From Microbacterium laevaniformans (GTDB lineage: Bacteria; Actinomycetota; Actinomycetes; Actinomycetales; Microbacteriaceae): DNA of 64,000 nucleotides. The stretch is taken from assembly GCF_016907555.1 (NCBI RefSeq), contig NZ_JAFBCE010000001.1, positions 620,001 to 684,000 on the forward strand. Direction: 5' to 3'. The notes beneath the pieces were generated by a model. The model saw only the letters and a list, made by a program, of their open reading frames with translations, searched no databases and was not told the origin of the DNA. The translations under genes and the position numbers were made by a program. Shown in pieces: positions 7,129 to 16,473 of the stretch; within the stretch, counting starts at the first letter, position 1, and each line of letters begins with the position of its first letter.

Positions 7129-8376
7129 ATGATGAGGCGGAGCGTGCTGTGGACCGCCTTCGCGATCGTTCACGTCGGTGTCGCCTGGCTCGGCTTCGTC
7201 CTGCCCAACGAACCGATGGGAGACGTCTACCGCGTCTACGAACCGTGGTCGACGAGCGCACTGCAGGGGCACGGCATCGTCGGCATCGACCAGTCGTGGG
7301 TGTATCCCCAGCTCGCGCTGCTGCCCATGCTGCTGGCGCACGCGTTCGCGTGGATCGCCGGTTACACCGTCGGCTGGGCGATCGTCGTGATCGCCGCGGA
7401 TGCCGTCGCGTTCGCCGTCCTCATCGGGCGCGCCCGCTCGACGGGACGCGTGACGGCCGCATGGTTCTGGCTCGCCTACGTGGCGGTGCTCGGTCCGGTC
7501 GGGCTGTACCGGCTCGACGGGTTCACCGTGGCGCTGGCCGTGCTCGGGTGTCTCTGGCTCATCGGGCGTCCGTGGGCGGCGTCGGTGCTGCTGTCGGTCG
7601 CGACATGGATGAAGGTGTGGCCCGCCGCGGTGCTGGCCGCTGCGGTCGTCACGCTGCGTCGCCGCGGCGCGCTCGTGGGCGGTGCGGTGCTCGTGAGCGC
7701 GGCGACACTGCTCGCGGTCGGCGCTCTCGGCGGTGGGGCGCACGCCTTCGGCTTCATCGGCGATCAGACGACGCGCGGTCTCCAGGTGGAGGCGCCGGTC
7801 AGCATGCCGTACCTCTGGGGCGCTCTGCTCGGCATCCCGGGGTTCTGGGTGTATTACGACCAGCATCTGCTGACGTTCCAGGTCACCGGCACTCAGATCG
7901 ATCCCGTGATCGCCGCGATGACTCCCGCGCTGGTCGTGGCGATGATGGTGGTCGCCGCCCTCGGCGTGTGGGCCGTGACGCGCGGCGTGCGGTACGCGAC
8001 GCTGTTCCCGACGCTCTCGCTCGCCTTCGTTCTCGGGTTCATCGTCTTCAACAAGGTGGGCTCGCCGCAGTACCTGTGCTGGCTGGTGCCGTCGGTGGTG
8101 CTCGGGCTCGTCATCGATCGTCGCCGCTGGATGGCCCCGGCGTCGGTAGCGCTGTTCGCCGCGCTGCTCACGCAGCTCGTCTACCCGCTCACCTACAACG
8201 GCGTGCTCTCCCCGCAGCTCGTGCCGGTGAGTCTGCTGACCCTTCGCAACCTCGCGCTCTGTGCGATGTTCGTGTGGATGATCGTGCGCCTCGTGGCCAT
8301 CGCCCGTCGTGCGCCCGCATCGGCCGCATCCGCACGCGCGCCCCGCGAGTCCGCCGCCGCCCCGCTCGTGCCCTGA
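7129..8376 (+). CDS. Glycosyltransferase 87-type membrane protein
   Basis: 415 residues with about ten hydrophobic helices, typical of GT-C polyprenol-phosphate-mannose-dependent mannosyltransferases (DUF2029/GT87). The first extracytoplasmic loop carries an acidic motif (GDVYRVYEPWSTSAL) where GT-C enzymes keep catalytic Asp/Glu. Later loops contain RLDGFTVAL and VATWMKVWPAAV. It probably adds mannose to a lipoglycan or cell-wall polymer outside the membrane; the acceptor cannot be told. Ends in an Ala/Arg-rich tail. The ATG follows a leaderless -10 box. Confidence 0.75.
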   Translation: MMRRSVLWTAFAIVHVGVAWLGFVLPNEPMGDVYRVYEPWSTSALQGHGIVGIDQSWVYPQLALLPMLLAHAFAWIAGYTVGWAIVVIAADAVAFAVLIGRARSTGRVTAAWFWLAYVAVLGPVGLYRLDGFTVALAVLGCLWLIGRPWAASVLLSVATWMKVWPAAVLAAAVVTLRRRGALVGGAVLVSAATLLAVGALGGGAHAFGFIGDQTTRGLQVEAPVSMPYLWGALLGIPGFWVYYDQHLLTFQVTGTQIDPVIAAMTPALVVAMMVVAALGVWAVTRGVRYATLFPTLSLAFVLGFIVFNKVGSPQYLCWLVPSVVLGLVIDRRRWMAPASVALFAALLTQLVYPLTYNGVLSPQLVPVSLLTLRNLALCAMFVWMIVRLVAIARRAPASAASARAPRESAAAPLVP

Positions 8377-8421
8377 CCCCGTCGTCACCGATCCCGTCGT
8401 CACCGATCCGAAGGAGCTCTC

Positions 8422-8754
8422 ATGCTCGTCGCCTTCTCCGTCGCCCCCAGCGGCACCGCCCCTCACACGCCGACCGCCGCAGACGGGTCGGTGCACGACG
8501 CGGTCGCCGCCGCCGTGAAGGTCGTCCGCGACTCGGGTCTGCCGCACCGCACGACCTCGATGTTCACCGAGATCGAGGGGGAGTGGGACGAGGTGTTCGC
8601 GGTCGTGAAGGCCGCGACGGATGCCGTCATGCCGTTCGGATCACGCGTCTCGCTGGTGCTCAAGGCCGACATCCGCCCGGGCCGCACCGGCGAGCTCGAT
8701 GGAAAGATCGAACGGTTGGAGACGGCGATCGCGGCGTTGGAGGTCGACGGGTAG
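8422..8754 (+). CDS. Thiamine-binding protein (YkoF/MTH1187 family)
   Basis: 110 residues, a single ferredoxin-like domain of the MTH1187/YkoF thiamine-binding family: MLVAFSVAPSG start, SVHDAVAAAVKVVRDSG helix, TTSMFTEIEGEWDEVFAVVKAA and a C-terminal strand with RVSLVLKADIRPG. Family members bind thiamine or hydroxymethylpyrimidine; the cellular role is unclear. A clear SD (AAGGAG) precedes the ATG. The 15-nt unit CCCGTCGTCACCGAT is tandemly duplicated at 8378-8407 between the previous stop and the SD. Confidence 0.85.
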   Translation: MLVAFSVAPSGTAPHTPTAADGSVHDAVAAAVKVVRDSGLPHRTTSMFTEIEGEWDEVFAVVKAATDAVMPFGSRVSLVLKADIRPGRTGELDGKIERLETAIAALEVDG

Positions 8755-8781
8755 GCCGCCCGGGACGCCGCCGGCGCACGG

Positions 8782-8787
8782 TAGCAT
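8782..8787 (+). promoter_or_regulatory. -10 box TAGCAT, leaderless promoter of MFS gene
   Basis: TAGCAT followed by 6 nt and GTG 8794. It supports this GTG over ATG 8827. Confidence 0.55.
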
Positions 8788-8793
8788 GGCCGG

Positions 8794-10020
8794 GTGATCT
8801 CCTCGACCCCGTCGAGGGGTGCGGCGATGTGGGCGCTCCTCTCCCTCGCCATCGGCTCGTTCGGCATCGGCATGACCGAGTTCGTCGTCATGGGCCTGCT
8901 CCCGAACATCTCCGCCGACCTGCTGCCGACGACGTGGGCCTCCTCTCCCGAGGATGCCGTCGCGCAGGCGGGGTGGCTCATCACCCTGTACGCGCTCGGC
9001 GTCGTCATCGGCGCCCCCACGATCGCGGGAATCGTCGCGAAGTATCCGCGCCATCGCGTGATGCTGGCGCTGGCGGCGGCTCTGACGCTCGGCAACACGC
9101 TGACGCTGCTGGCTCCGACCTTCGAGCTGGTCGCGGCATCCCGCGTGCTGGCCGGGCTGCCGCACGGCGCATACTTCGGTATCGGCGCCCTTGTCGCCGC
9201 CGACGTCATGGGGCCGGGAAACCGCGCCAAGGGCGTCGCCTTCGTGCTCACGGGCCTCACGGTCGCCAACGTCGTCGGTGTGCCGTTCGGCACCTTCCTC
9301 GGGCAGCGCTTCGGGTGGCGGATCGCATTCCTCGTCGTCGCCCTCATCTTCGCCCTCGCCGCAGTGATGATCGCGCTGACCGTACCGGCCCATGCGGGCG
9401 ATCCCGGACGGACGCTCCGCGCGGAGCTGCGCGCGCTGCGGATCGGCCAGGTGTGGCTGACCCTGGGGGTCGGTGCGATCGGGTTCGGCGGGTTCTTCGC
9501 GGCCTACAGCTACGTCGCGTCGATCGTCACCGAGGTCGCGGGAGCTCCCGCCGCGGTGGTGCCGGTGATCCTCATCGTCATGGGCATCGGCATGACGATC
9601 GGGAATCTCGTCGGCGGCCACCTTGCTGATCGCGACCTGAAACGCACGATGCTGGCGGGCCTCGGCGCTCTCACCGTGGTGCAGGTGCTTCTCGCGTTCA
9701 CGGCGGGACTGCTCGTCGCGCTCGGCCTGTTCATCTTCCTCGTCGGCTTCGTGTCCTCGGTGCTGAGCCCGTCGATCCAGACGCGGCTCATGGACGTCGC
9801 CGGCGACAACCAGTCGATCGCCGCGGCGCTGAACCACTCCGCGCTGAACATCGGCAACGCCACCGGGGCGTTTCTCGGCGGCGTCGTGATCGCGGCCGGC
9901 TTCGGCTTCGTCGCACCGGTCTGGGTGGGAGCGCTGCTCGCGGCATCCGGCCTCGTGCTCGCCCTCGTGAGCTTCGGGATCGAGGCGCGCTCCGCACGAA
10001 CCGCCGCCGCGGTGGCCTGA
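8794..10020 (+). CDS. MFS transporter, DHA1-type drug efflux
   Basis: 408 residues, 12 predicted membrane helices. The N-terminal FGIGMTEFVVMGLLPNIS is the signature of the AraJ/CmlA/purine-ribonucleoside efflux group of DHA1 exporters. The loop 2-3 region reads GAPTIAGIVAKYPRHRV and helix 4 has ASRVLAGLPHGAYFGIG. It probably exports a small hydrophobic compound or nucleoside by H+ antiport; substrate unknown. GTG 8794 fits a leaderless promoter; ATG 8827, after a GAGGGG SD, is a plausible alternative that removes 11 residues. It converges on metX, 8 nt away. Confidence 0.85.
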   Translation: MISSTPSRGAAMWALLSLAIGSFGIGMTEFVVMGLLPNISADLLPTTWASSPEDAVAQAGWLITLYALGVVIGAPTIAGIVAKYPRHRVMLALAAALTLGNTLTLLAPTFELVAASRVLAGLPHGAYFGIGALVAADVMGPGNRAKGVAFVLTGLTVANVVGVPFGTFLGQRFGWRIAFLVVALIFALAAVMIALTVPAHAGDPGRTLRAELRALRIGQVWLTLGVGAIGFGGFFAAYSYVASIVTEVAGAPAAVVPVILIVMGIGMTIGNLVGGHLADRDLKRTMLAGLGALTVVQVLLAFTAGLLVALGLFIFLVGFVSSVLSPSIQTRLMDVAGDNQSIAAALNHSALNIGNATGAFLGGVVIAAGFGFVAPVWVGALLAASGLVLALVSFGIEARSARTAAAVA

Positions 10021-10028
10021 CGCCGGGA

Positions 10029-11231
10029 TCAGGCCTGCAGCAACCGCCGCAGGTGCGCGCCGACGGCGGTCGTCTCGATGAGGAAGCCGTCGTGACCGAA
10101 GTCGCTCGACAGCACGATGGCGCCGTCGTCGATCGTCGAGCGGATGCCGCGGGCGATGCGGTGCTGCCCGTCGATCGGGAACAGGCGGTCGCTGTCGGTG
10201 CCGAGCACGAGCGTCGTCGCGGTGACGCGCGCGAGCGCGTCCTCGACGCCGCCGCGATCGCGCCCGACGTCGTGCGAGTTCATGGCCTCGACCAGCGTGA
10301 TGTACGCGTTCGCGTCGAAGCGGCGCGTGAACTTGTTGCCGTGGAAGTCGAGATAGCTCTCCACGGCGAAGCGGCCGCCGTGACCGAGCGGGCTCTTGCC
10401 CGACTGCCACGAGCGCTGGAAGCGTTGGTTGAGCTCGGTGGGGCTGCGGTAGTTGAGCAGGGCCATGCGTCGCGCGAGCGCGAGGCCGCGGTGCGGCCCT
10501 TCCCCGTCGGGAGCGTCGTAGTACTCGCCGTCGGCGAAGCGCGGATCGATCTGGATGGCCTCCAGCTGCACGCCGTTGAGCGCGATCTGGTCGGCCGTCG
10601 TGGTGGGGGGAGAGGAGAGCACCGCGAGCCGCGCGACGCGATCGGGCAGTCCCACGCCCCATTCGAGGGCGTGCATGCCGCCCATCGAACCGCCGATGAC
10701 CGCTGCCCACACCTGAATTCCCAGGCTGTCGGCGAGGAGCACCTGCGCGGCGACCTGGTCGCGGATCGTGAGGTACGGAAAGCGTCGCGCCCACTCGTAG
10801 CCGTCGGGGGCGATCGAGGACGGACCGGTCGAGCCCTGGCATCCGCCGAGCATGTTCGGGGCCACGACGAACCAGCGGTCGGTGTCGATGGGAGCTCCGG
10901 GACCCACGATGTCGTCCCACCATCCCGCGGTGGGGTGTCCGGGACCGGCCGCGCCCCGCACGTGGCTGTCGCCGGTGAGCGCGTGCAGCACGAGCACCGC
11001 GTTGTCGCGGGCGGGGGACAGCTCTCCCCACGTCTCGTACGCGATGCGGATGCCGGGAAGCTCCCGGCCGCCCTCGGTGGTGAACGCGCCGAAGGCAGCG
11101 AAGCGGCGGTCTCCGGCGGGGTCGCCGTCGCGCCAGGCGCCTGTTGCGGGAGGACGGCCGCGCAGCAGGCGCGCATCGGCCTCCGTGATCGGTGCGCTCG
11201 GCACCGTGTCCTCGGAGGTCTGCCAGTCCAT
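10029..11231 (-). CDS. metX: Homoserine O-acetyltransferase
   Basis: 400 residues, an alpha/beta-hydrolase-fold acyltransferase. The nucleophile elbow GGSMGGMHALEW holds the Ser; TDSDRLFP and SDFGHDGFL supply the Asp and His of the triad. It makes O-acetylhomoserine from homoserine and acetyl-CoA, feeding the sulfhydrylase encoded just upstream. ATG 11231 is preferred to ATG 11240 because GGGAGA then lies 9 nt upstream. metY is in the same direction 171 nt upstream, separated by a palindromic element, so co-transcription may be partial. Confidence 0.93.
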   Translation of the reverse strand: MDWQTSEDTVPSAPITEADARLLRGRPPATGAWRDGDPAGDRRFAAFGAFTTEGGRELPGIRIAYETWGELSPARDNAVLVLHALTGDSHVRGAAGPGHPTAGWWDDIVGPGAPIDTDRWFVVAPNMLGGCQGSTGPSSIAPDGYEWARRFPYLTIRDQVAAQVLLADSLGIQVWAAVIGGSMGGMHALEWGVGLPDRVARLAVLSSPPTTTADQIALNGVQLEAIQIDPRFADGEYYDAPDGEGPHRGLALARRMALLNYRSPTELNQRFQRSWQSGKSPLGHGGRFAVESYLDFHGNKFTRRFDANAYITLVEAMNSHDVGRDRGGVEDALARVTATTLVLGTDSDRLFPIDGQHRIARGIRSTIDDGAIVLSSDFGHDGFLIETTAVGAHLRRLLQA

Positions 11232-11281
11232 GGCGTCCATTCTCCCGGGTCGCGTCCGTCCCGAACGGACTGTTACGACCA

Positions 11282-11358
11282 CGAACTCCGCAGAAACGCA
11301 CGAACTCCGCAGCCGAATGCGTGATCGGTTGCGGAGTTCGCGGCATCCTGCGGAGTTC
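11282..11358. repeat. Nested palindromic element between metX and metY (family C)
   Basis: Two direct copies of CGAACTCCGCAG (11282-11293, 11301-11312) are followed by two inverted copies (TTGCGGAGTTCG 11329-11340 and CTGCGGAGTTC 11348-11358). Inner and outer arms pair over 11 bp each, so the region can form two stacked stems. It could terminate or process the metY transcript before metX. Confidence 0.8.
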
Positions 11359-11402
11359 ATGCACCCGTCGGACGGGTCTCGTGCTCCGCCCAGGAGAAGG
11401 GT

Positions 11403-12725
11403 TCAGGCGCGGGCGGTCTCGGAGACCTTGCGCGCGGCGGCGAGGGCCTGCTCGAGGTCGGCCTTCAGATCCTCGACGTTCTTCAGACCCACCGACAGAC
11501 GGACCAGGCCCGGGGTCACACCGGTCGTGAGCTGCTGCTCCGGCGTCAGCTGCGAGTGCGTGGTGGATGCCGGGTGGATGACGAGCGAGCGGACATCGCC
11601 GATGTTGGCGAGGTGGCTGAACAGCTCGAGCGCGTTCACGAACTCGCGACCGGCCTGGACGCCGCCCTTGAGCTCGAACGACAGCACGGCGCCCACGCCC
11701 TTCGGGGCGTAGCGGTTCGCGGCCGCGTACCAGGGCGAGGTCGGCAGGCCGGAGTAGTTGACCGAGGCGATGTCGTCGTGGTTCTCCAGCCACTCGGCGA
11801 TCTCCTGCGCGTTCTGCACGTGGCGCTCGATGCGCAGCGACAGGGTCTCGATGCCCTGGATGAGCAGCCACGCGCTCTGCGGCGAGATGGCGGCGCCGAG
11901 GTCGCGCAGCAGCTGCACGCGCGCCTTGATGACGTAGGCCAGGCCGTCGCCGACCGCCTGCGTGTAGACCGCGCCGTGGTAGGAGGGGTCGGGCGTGGTC
12001 AGGCCGGGGAAGCGGTCGGCGTGCTGCGACCACGGGAAGGTGCCGCCGTCGACGATGGCGCCGCCGATGACGGTGCCGTGGCCGCCGAGGAACTTGGTGG
12101 CCGAGTGCACGACGATGTCGGCGCCGTGCTCGAACGGGCGGATGAGGTAGGGCGTCGCGATCGTGTTGTCGACGATGAGCGGCACACCGGCCTCGTGGGC
12201 GACGTCGGCGACGGTGCGGATGTCGAGCACGTTGATCTGCGGGTTGCCGATCGTCTCGGCGAAGAACAGCTTCGTGTTGGGGCGGACCGCGCGGCGCCAC
12301 TCCTCCGGGTCATCCTGGTTCTCGACGAACGTGACCTCGATGCCGAGCTTGCCCAGCGTGTACTTGAAGAGGTTGTAGGTGCCGCCGTAGATCGAGCTCG
12401 ACGACACGAAGTGGTCGCCGGCCTCCGCGATGTTGAGGATCGCGAACGTCTCCGCCGCCTGGCCCGACGCGACGAGGAGGGCGCCGGTGCCCCCCTCGAG
12501 GGCCGCGATGCGCTGTTCGACGACGTCCTGCGTGGGGTTCTGGATGCGGGTGTAGATGTTGCCGAACTCCGCCAGCGCGAACAGGTTCGCGGCGTGGTCG
12601 GCGTTGTCGAACACGTAGGAGGTGGTCTGGTAGATCGGCGTGGCTCGCGCCTTGGTCACGGGGTCGGGCTGCGCGCCCGCGTGGATCTGCGTGGTCTCGA
12701 AGCGCCAGTTCTCGGATGCGGACAT
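11403..12725 (-). CDS. metY: O-acetylhomoserine sulfhydrylase (bifunctional aminocarboxypropyltransferase/cysteine synthase type)
   Basis: 440 residues, Cys/Met-metabolism PLP-enzyme family of the long MetY size class. PLP lysine in [13 protein letters not shown]-terminal [13 protein letters not shown] and [20 protein letters not shown] are typical. It converts O-acetylhomoserine plus sulfide to homocysteine, using the MetX product. ATG 12725 has GGAG 6 nt upstream. In-frame ATG 12737 and GTG 12785 are possible earlier starts, the latter if the transcript is leaderless from TACTGT at 12791-12796. Confidence 0.93.
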   Translation of the reverse strand: MSASENWRFETTQIHAGAQPDPVTKARATPIYQTTSYVFDNADHAANLFALAEFGNIYTRIQNPTQDVVEQRIAALEGGTGALLVASGQAAETFAILNIAEAGDHFVSSSSIYGGTYNLFKYTLGKLGIEVTFVENQDDPEEWRRAVRPNTKLFFAETIGNPQINVLDIRTVADVAHEAGVPLIVDNTIATPYLIRPFEHGADIVVHSATKFLGGHGTVIGGAIVDGGTFPWSQHADRFPGLTTPDPSYHGAVYTQAVGDGLAYVIKARVQLLRDLGAAISPQSAWLLIQGIETLSLRIERHVQNAQEIAEWLENHDDIASVNYSGLPTSPWYAAANRYAPKGVGAVLSFELKGGVQAGREFVNALELFSHLANIGDVRSLVIHPASTTHSQLTPEQQLTTGVTPGLVRLSVGLKNVEDLKADLEQALAAARKVSETARA

Positions 12726-12808
12726 GTCGGGCTCCATCGGGTGAATCGGAAGTGGTGGGGAGCCGGGGTCGGATGCCGCGGCCACCACCGACAGTAGAGT
12801 TCGCGCCC

Positions 12809-12820
12809 GTTGTCAACAAC
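12809..12820. promoter_or_regulatory. Possible operator GTTGT-CA-ACAAC upstream of metY
   Basis: The 5-bp inverted arms GTTGT/ACAAC overlap a TTGACA-like -35 (minus strand, 12811-12816). The spacing to TACTGT (12791-12796) is only 14 nt, so promoter assignment is weak. The regulator is unknown. Confidence 0.3.
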
Positions 12821-12876
12821 GGTCGGGAAATGTGACGTAACGAACGGCGCTCGTCTCGGCATCCGATGCCGTGACG

Positions 12877-12882
12877 TAGCGT
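12877..12882 (+). promoter_or_regulatory. -10 box TAGCGT, leaderless promoter of SDR gene
   Basis: TAGCGT followed by GGGGGC and ATG 12889. GTGACGTA occurs twice upstream (12832-12839 and 12871-12878) as a short direct repeat. Confidence 0.55.
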
Positions 12883-12888
12883 GGGGGC

Positions 12889-13692
12889 ATGACTTCGCCG
12901 CAGGAGAGTTCTCAGGGCCATCGTCGTCGCGCCGTGGTGACGGGAGCCAGCTCCGGCATCGGTGCGGCGACCGTACGTGCCCTGCGGGCGTCGGGCTGGG
13001 ACGTGGTGGGCGTGGCTCGCCGCGCGGAGCGGCTGGTCGCGCTGGATCGCGAAACCGGGTCGGCCTCGTTCGCCGCCGACCTGGCGAACGAGGCCGACGT
13101 GGCGGCGCTGGCCGAGCACGTGGCGCGCACCGGGGCGGTGCACGCCCTCGTGCACGTCGCCGGCGGTGCGCGGGGCACCGACCGGGTCGAAGACGGCGAC
13201 CCGGCGGACTGGCGCTGGATGTTCGAGGCGAACGTGCTGTCGGCGCAGCTGGTCACGGCGGCCCTGCTGCCGTTGCTGCGGGCAGGGATCGACGACGGCG
13301 GCCACGCCGACACGCTGTATGTCACCTCGACCGCGGCACAGACGGCGTATCCCGGAGGAGCCGGTTACAACGCGGCGAAGGCGGGCGAGGCGATGCTCGT
13401 GCACGCCCTGCGCCTGGAGCTGAACGGCGAGCCGATCCGCGTGACCGAGGTCGCGCCGGGCATGGTCTACACCGAGGAGTTCACCCTAAACCGACTGGGC
13501 GGCGACCGCGCCACGGCCGAGAAGGTCTACGAGGGCGTCGAGCACCCGCTCACCGCGGACGATGTCGCGGATGTCATCGCGTACGCCCTCAACGCGCCCG
13601 GCCACGTCAACCTCGACCTGGTGACGATGCGCCCGGTCGCCCAGTCCGCGCAGCACCTGCTGGCGCGCGGTCGCCTCCGCCCGCGCGCCTGA
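12889..13692 (+). CDS. SDR family oxidoreductase
   Basis: 267 residues, classical short-chain dehydrogenase. The cofactor motif TGASSGIGAATVRAL is near residue 20, NNAG is replaced by VAGGARGTDR, the catalytic Ser is in YVTSTAAQTAYPG and the YxxxK pair in YNAAKAGEAML. Closest in style to YdfG/serine-3-dehydrogenase-like SDRs (EVAPGMVYTEEF). NADP use and substrate are unknown. It is divergent from metY and convergent with the MFS gene 23 nt away. Confidence 0.85.
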   Translation: MTSPQESSQGHRRRAVVTGASSGIGAATVRALRASGWDVVGVARRAERLVALDRETGSASFAADLANEADVAALAEHVARTGAVHALVHVAGGARGTDRVEDGDPADWRWMFEANVLSAQLVTAALLPLLRAGIDDGGHADTLYVTSTAAQTAYPGGAGYNAAKAGEAMLVHALRLELNGEPIRVTEVAPGMVYTEEFTLNRLGGDRATAEKVYEGVEHPLTADDVADVIAYALNAPGHVNLDLVTMRPVAQSAQHLLARGRLRPRA

Positions 13693-13715
13693 CCCCGCGA
13701 AAGAGGCCGGCGGCG

Positions 13716-15218
13716 TCAGGACGCGGGGGCGTCGGCGAACGCGACCTTCGGAACGAACACGAGCAGCAGGGCGGCGAGGAATCCGCCGCCGGCGCAGATC
13801 GCCCACACCGTCAGGTAGCCACCGAGGGAGGCCGCGGTCTGGCTGGTCACGGCGCCGGCGCCGGCCGCGAGCACCACGCCGAACACGGCTGAGGAGAACG
13901 ATCCGCCGATCGTCTTGGTCGTGTTGGTCAGTGCCGTCGCGATGCCGGTCTGCCCGCGCGGGGCGGCGGCGGCCGCGGCGGCGGGAAGCGCACCGACCAG
14001 CGCGCCGCAGCCGAGCCCGGCGATCGAGAGGTTGAGCAGCACCTGCCACAGCTCCCGGTGGAACGGCAGGAAGAGCAGATAGCCGATACCCACGAGCAGG
14101 GATGCCGCGATCAGTACGACTCGTGGGCTCGCCCGCCGCGAGGTCACGGCGAACAGCACGGCGCCCACGATGAGTGACACGAGGTAGACCCCGATGATGT
14201 TCGAGCGCTCCGTGGCATCCAGCCCGAGTCCGTAGCCGAGGGAGGGATCGGTGCCGGCGTACGTCGACAACGGTCCCTGCGCGCCGAGCAGGCTGATCCC
14301 GATGAGGAAGGCCGTCGCCTGCACCGGCCACATCTCGGGTCGACGCAGCACCCGGATGTCCACCGCCGGGTCGTCCTGGCGCAGTTCGAAGCGCACGAAC
14401 CATACGAACACCGCGACCCCGGCCAGCAGCAGGGCGACGACCCAGATCCAGGCGGCGGTGCCGAGCGCCAGCTCGCCGATCATCCGCATCCAGGCCAGAC
14501 CGCCCGTCACGAGCAGCAGTGCCCACGCGAGCAGTACAAAGCCCCTCGTGTCGAGGCGTCGTCCGCCCTCGGGTGCGGATTCGGGAACGCCGATCCAGAT
14601 GACGAGTGCGACGAGCGTGACGGCGATCGCCGGCACGACGAGCGTCGCGGTGAGGTTCTGGCCGCTTGCGGCGAAGATCCGTCCGGCGGCGAGAGCACCG
14701 ATGATCGCGCCTGCCTCCAGCCCGACGACCAGCAGACCCGCCGCGCGGCGGGTCGTCGACACTCCGCGCTGCTGCACCCGCCCGCGCTCGAAGATGAGGG
14801 CGATCTCCAACGGCAGCCAGACGACGTAGAAGCCCTGCAACGCCCAGGCGATCAGAAAGCTCCAGAACGAGGTCGCGAACACCAGCCACCAGGTCGCCCC
14901 GGCCGTGAGGATCGCGGCGATCAGCAGGATGCGCTTGTGCCCGTACATGTCGCCGAGTTTCGCGAGCACCGGCACGACGAGCGCCGACAGCAGCAGCTGC
15001 GCCGCCTCGAACCAGTTGACGTCGGAGTCGTGGATGCCGAGGGAGACGACGATGTCGCTGAACAGCGGCACGTAATAGCCCTGCAGGATGCCGCTGACGA
15101 TCTCGACCAGGATGAACCATCCGATGAGGCCGGCGGTGATGCCGAGGCCCCGGGGAAGGCGGGCCGAGCGGGTGCGGGGGCTCTTCGCCGTCGAGGAGCC
15201 TGCGGAGGAGGAGGTCAC
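13716..15218 (-). CDS. MFS transporter (DHA2/EmrB-like), 500 aa
   Basis: About 12-14 hydrophobic helices. The Asp-Met-Tyr-Gly-His loop motif (KLGDMYGHKRILLI) is the MFS motif A. There is a Ser/Thr-rich cytoplasmic N terminus and a long central loop with ESAPEGGRRLDTRG. Size and helix number suggest a DHA2-like efflux pump with unknown substrate. GTG 15218 is chosen because TAGAGT lies 7 nt upstream; GTG at 15227 or 15236 would add 3 or 6 residues. Confidence 0.82.
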   Translation of the reverse strand: MTSSSAGSSTAKSPRTRSARLPRGLGITAGLIGWFILVEIVSGILQGYYVPLFSDIVVSLGIHDSDVNWFEAAQLLLSALVVPVLAKLGDMYGHKRILLIAAILTAGATWWLVFATSFWSFLIAWALQGFYVVWLPLEIALIFERGRVQQRGVSTTRRAAGLLVVGLEAGAIIGALAAGRIFAASGQNLTATLVVPAIAVTLVALVIWIGVPESAPEGGRRLDTRGFVLLAWALLLVTGGLAWMRMIGELALGTAAWIWVVALLLAGVAVFVWFVRFELRQDDPAVDIRVLRRPEMWPVQATAFLIGISLLGAQGPLSTYAGTDPSLGYGLGLDATERSNIIGVYLVSLIVGAVLFAVTSRRASPRVVLIAASLLVGIGYLLFLPFHRELWQVLLNLSIAGLGCGALVGALPAAAAAAAPRGQTGIATALTNTTKTIGGSFSSAVFGVVLAAGAGAVTSQTAASLGGYLTVWAICAGGGFLAALLLVFVPKVAFADAPAS

Positions 15219-15225
15219 GGCGTTC

Positions 15226-15231
15226 ACTCTA
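15226..15231 (-). promoter_or_regulatory. -10 box TAGAGT, leaderless promoter of MFS gene
   Basis: On the minus strand TAGAGT is followed by GAACGCC and GTG 15218. Confidence 0.5.
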
Positions 15232-15265
15232 TCCACGCGTGTGTGTCGCGCACCGCGGCGGCGCC

Positions 15266-15271
15266 TAGGCT
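15266..15271 (+). promoter_or_regulatory. -10 box TAGGCT, leaderless promoter of phosphoribosyltransferase-ung
   Basis: TAGGCT, 7 nt, then GTG 15279. It faces the divergent MFS promoter 35 nt away. Confidence 0.55.
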
Positions 15272-15278
15272 GAATGCC

Positions 15279-15779
15279 GTGACGAGCGAGCGCGAAGTAC
15301 TGACGTGGAACGGTTTCGGTGAGGCGACCCGGGCGTTGTCCCGATCGATCGTGGCGGACGGGTTCGTTCCCGACGTCGTGGTGGCGATCGCCCGCGGGGG
15401 CCTGCTGCCCGCCGGCGCCATCGCCTACGGCCTGGGGGTGAAGAGCTGCGGCGCTTTGAACGTGGAGTTCTACACCGGCATCGGCACCGTGCTGGAGGCG
15501 CCGGCGCTGCTGCCGCCCGACCTCGACCTCGGTTACCTGCCCGGCAAGCGCGTCCTGCTCGTCGATGACGTCGCCGACAGTGGGCGCACGCTCGCCCTCG
15601 CCGTCAAGATGCTGCGCGACGCCGATGCCGACGTGCGATCGGTCTGCATCTACACGAAGCCCGGCAGTGTCGCCCAGCCCGACTTCTCGTGGCGCGAGAC
15701 CGACCGCTGGATCGACTTCCCGTGGTCGGCCGCCGGTTCGGTGATCGAGGAGGACGCCGGCGCGGAGGCGAGCGCCTGA
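15279..15779 (+). CDS. Phosphoribosyltransferase (xanthine/hypoxanthine PRT-like)
   Basis: 166 residues, type I PRTase. The PRPP loop is [18 protein letters not shown], and [21 protein letters not shown] forms the N-terminal core. Family proteins salvage a purine base with PRPP; the short hood makes xanthine/guanine PRT-like activity likely but not certain. The GTG start follows a leaderless -10 box. The stop overlaps the ung ATG as TGATG, so it is cotranslated with the DNA-repair gene. Confidence 0.82.
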   Translation: MTSEREVLTWNGFGEATRALSRSIVADGFVPDVVVAIARGGLLPAGAIAYGLGVKSCGALNVEFYTGIGTVLEAPALLPPDLDLGYLPGKRVLLVDDVADSGRTLALAVKMLRDADADVRSVCIYTKPGSVAQPDFSWRETDRWIDFPWSAAGSVIEEDAGAEASA

Positions 15780-16468
15780 TGGCGATGGCCCTCGATGAGC
15801 TGGCCGATGCCGGACTCATCGACGCCGATTGGGCGCGCGCGCTCGCTCCGGTCGCGCCCGACATCGCGGCGCTCGGCGAACGACTGCGCGCCGAGACCGC
15901 GGCAGGGCGGCCGTATCTCCCCGCGGGCGACAAGGTGCTCCGCGCCTTCGCGAGGCCGCTCGCCGAGGTCAAGGTGCTCATCGTCGGGCAGGACCCCTAC
16001 CCGACCCCGGGCCACCCGATCGGGCTCTCGTTCGCCGTCGATGCGCACGTGAGGCCCCTGCCGCGAAGCCTCGCCAACATCTACCAGGAGCTGGAAGCCG
16101 ACCTCGGCATCGCACGGGCACCGCACGGCGACCTCTCCGCGTGGAGCGACCAGGGCGTCATGCTGCTCAACCGCGTGCTGACGGTGGCTCCCGGCGCTCC
16201 CGCGTCGCACCGCGGGTGGGGATGGGAGACGGTCACCGAGCACGCCATCCGCACCCTCGTCGCCCGGGATCGGCCGCTGGCCGCGGTGCTGTGGGGGCGG
16301 GATGCCGCGAACCTGCGGCCCCTTCTCGCGGGGACCCCGACCGTGGAGTCCGCCCACCCTTCGCCGCTGTCGGCCAGTCGGGGCTTCTTCGGCTCGCGTC
16401 CCTTCTCGCGTGTCAATGAGCTGCTCGTCCAGCAGGGTGCGACGCCGGTCGACTGGCGTTTAGGCTGA
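15779..16468 (+). CDS. ung: Uracil-DNA glycosylase
   Basis: 229 residues, family 1 UDG. The catalytic water-activating motif is [18 protein letters not shown], the Asn motif is MLLNRVLTV, and the leucine-loop motif is [18 protein letters not shown]. It removes uracil from DNA to start base-excision repair. ATG 15779 overlaps the preceding TGA; ATG 15785 is an alternative. The downstream GNAT gene's promoter box lies within the last codons. Confidence 0.95.
   Translation: MAMALDELADAGLIDADWARALAPVAPDIAALGERLRAETAAGRPYLPAGDKVLRAFARPLAEVKVLIVGQDPYPTPGHPIGLSFAVDAHVRPLPRSLANIYQELEADLGIARAPHGDLSAWSDQGVMLLNRVLTVAPGAPASHRGWGWETVTEHAIRTLVARDRPLAAVLWGRDAANLRPLLAGTPTVESAHPSPLSASRGFFGSRPFSRVNELLVQQGATPVDWRLG
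16461..16466 (+). promoter_or_regulatory. -10 box TAGGCT, leaderless promoter of GNAT gene
   Basis: TAGGCT lies inside the last codons and stop of ung, 7 nt before ATG 16474. Confidence 0.5.
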
Positions 16469-16473
16469 GCCAC

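Noticed and set aside
12726..12888. SAM riboswitch upstream of metY
   Set aside because: None of the conserved SAM-I, SAM-II or SAM-IV core segments are present.
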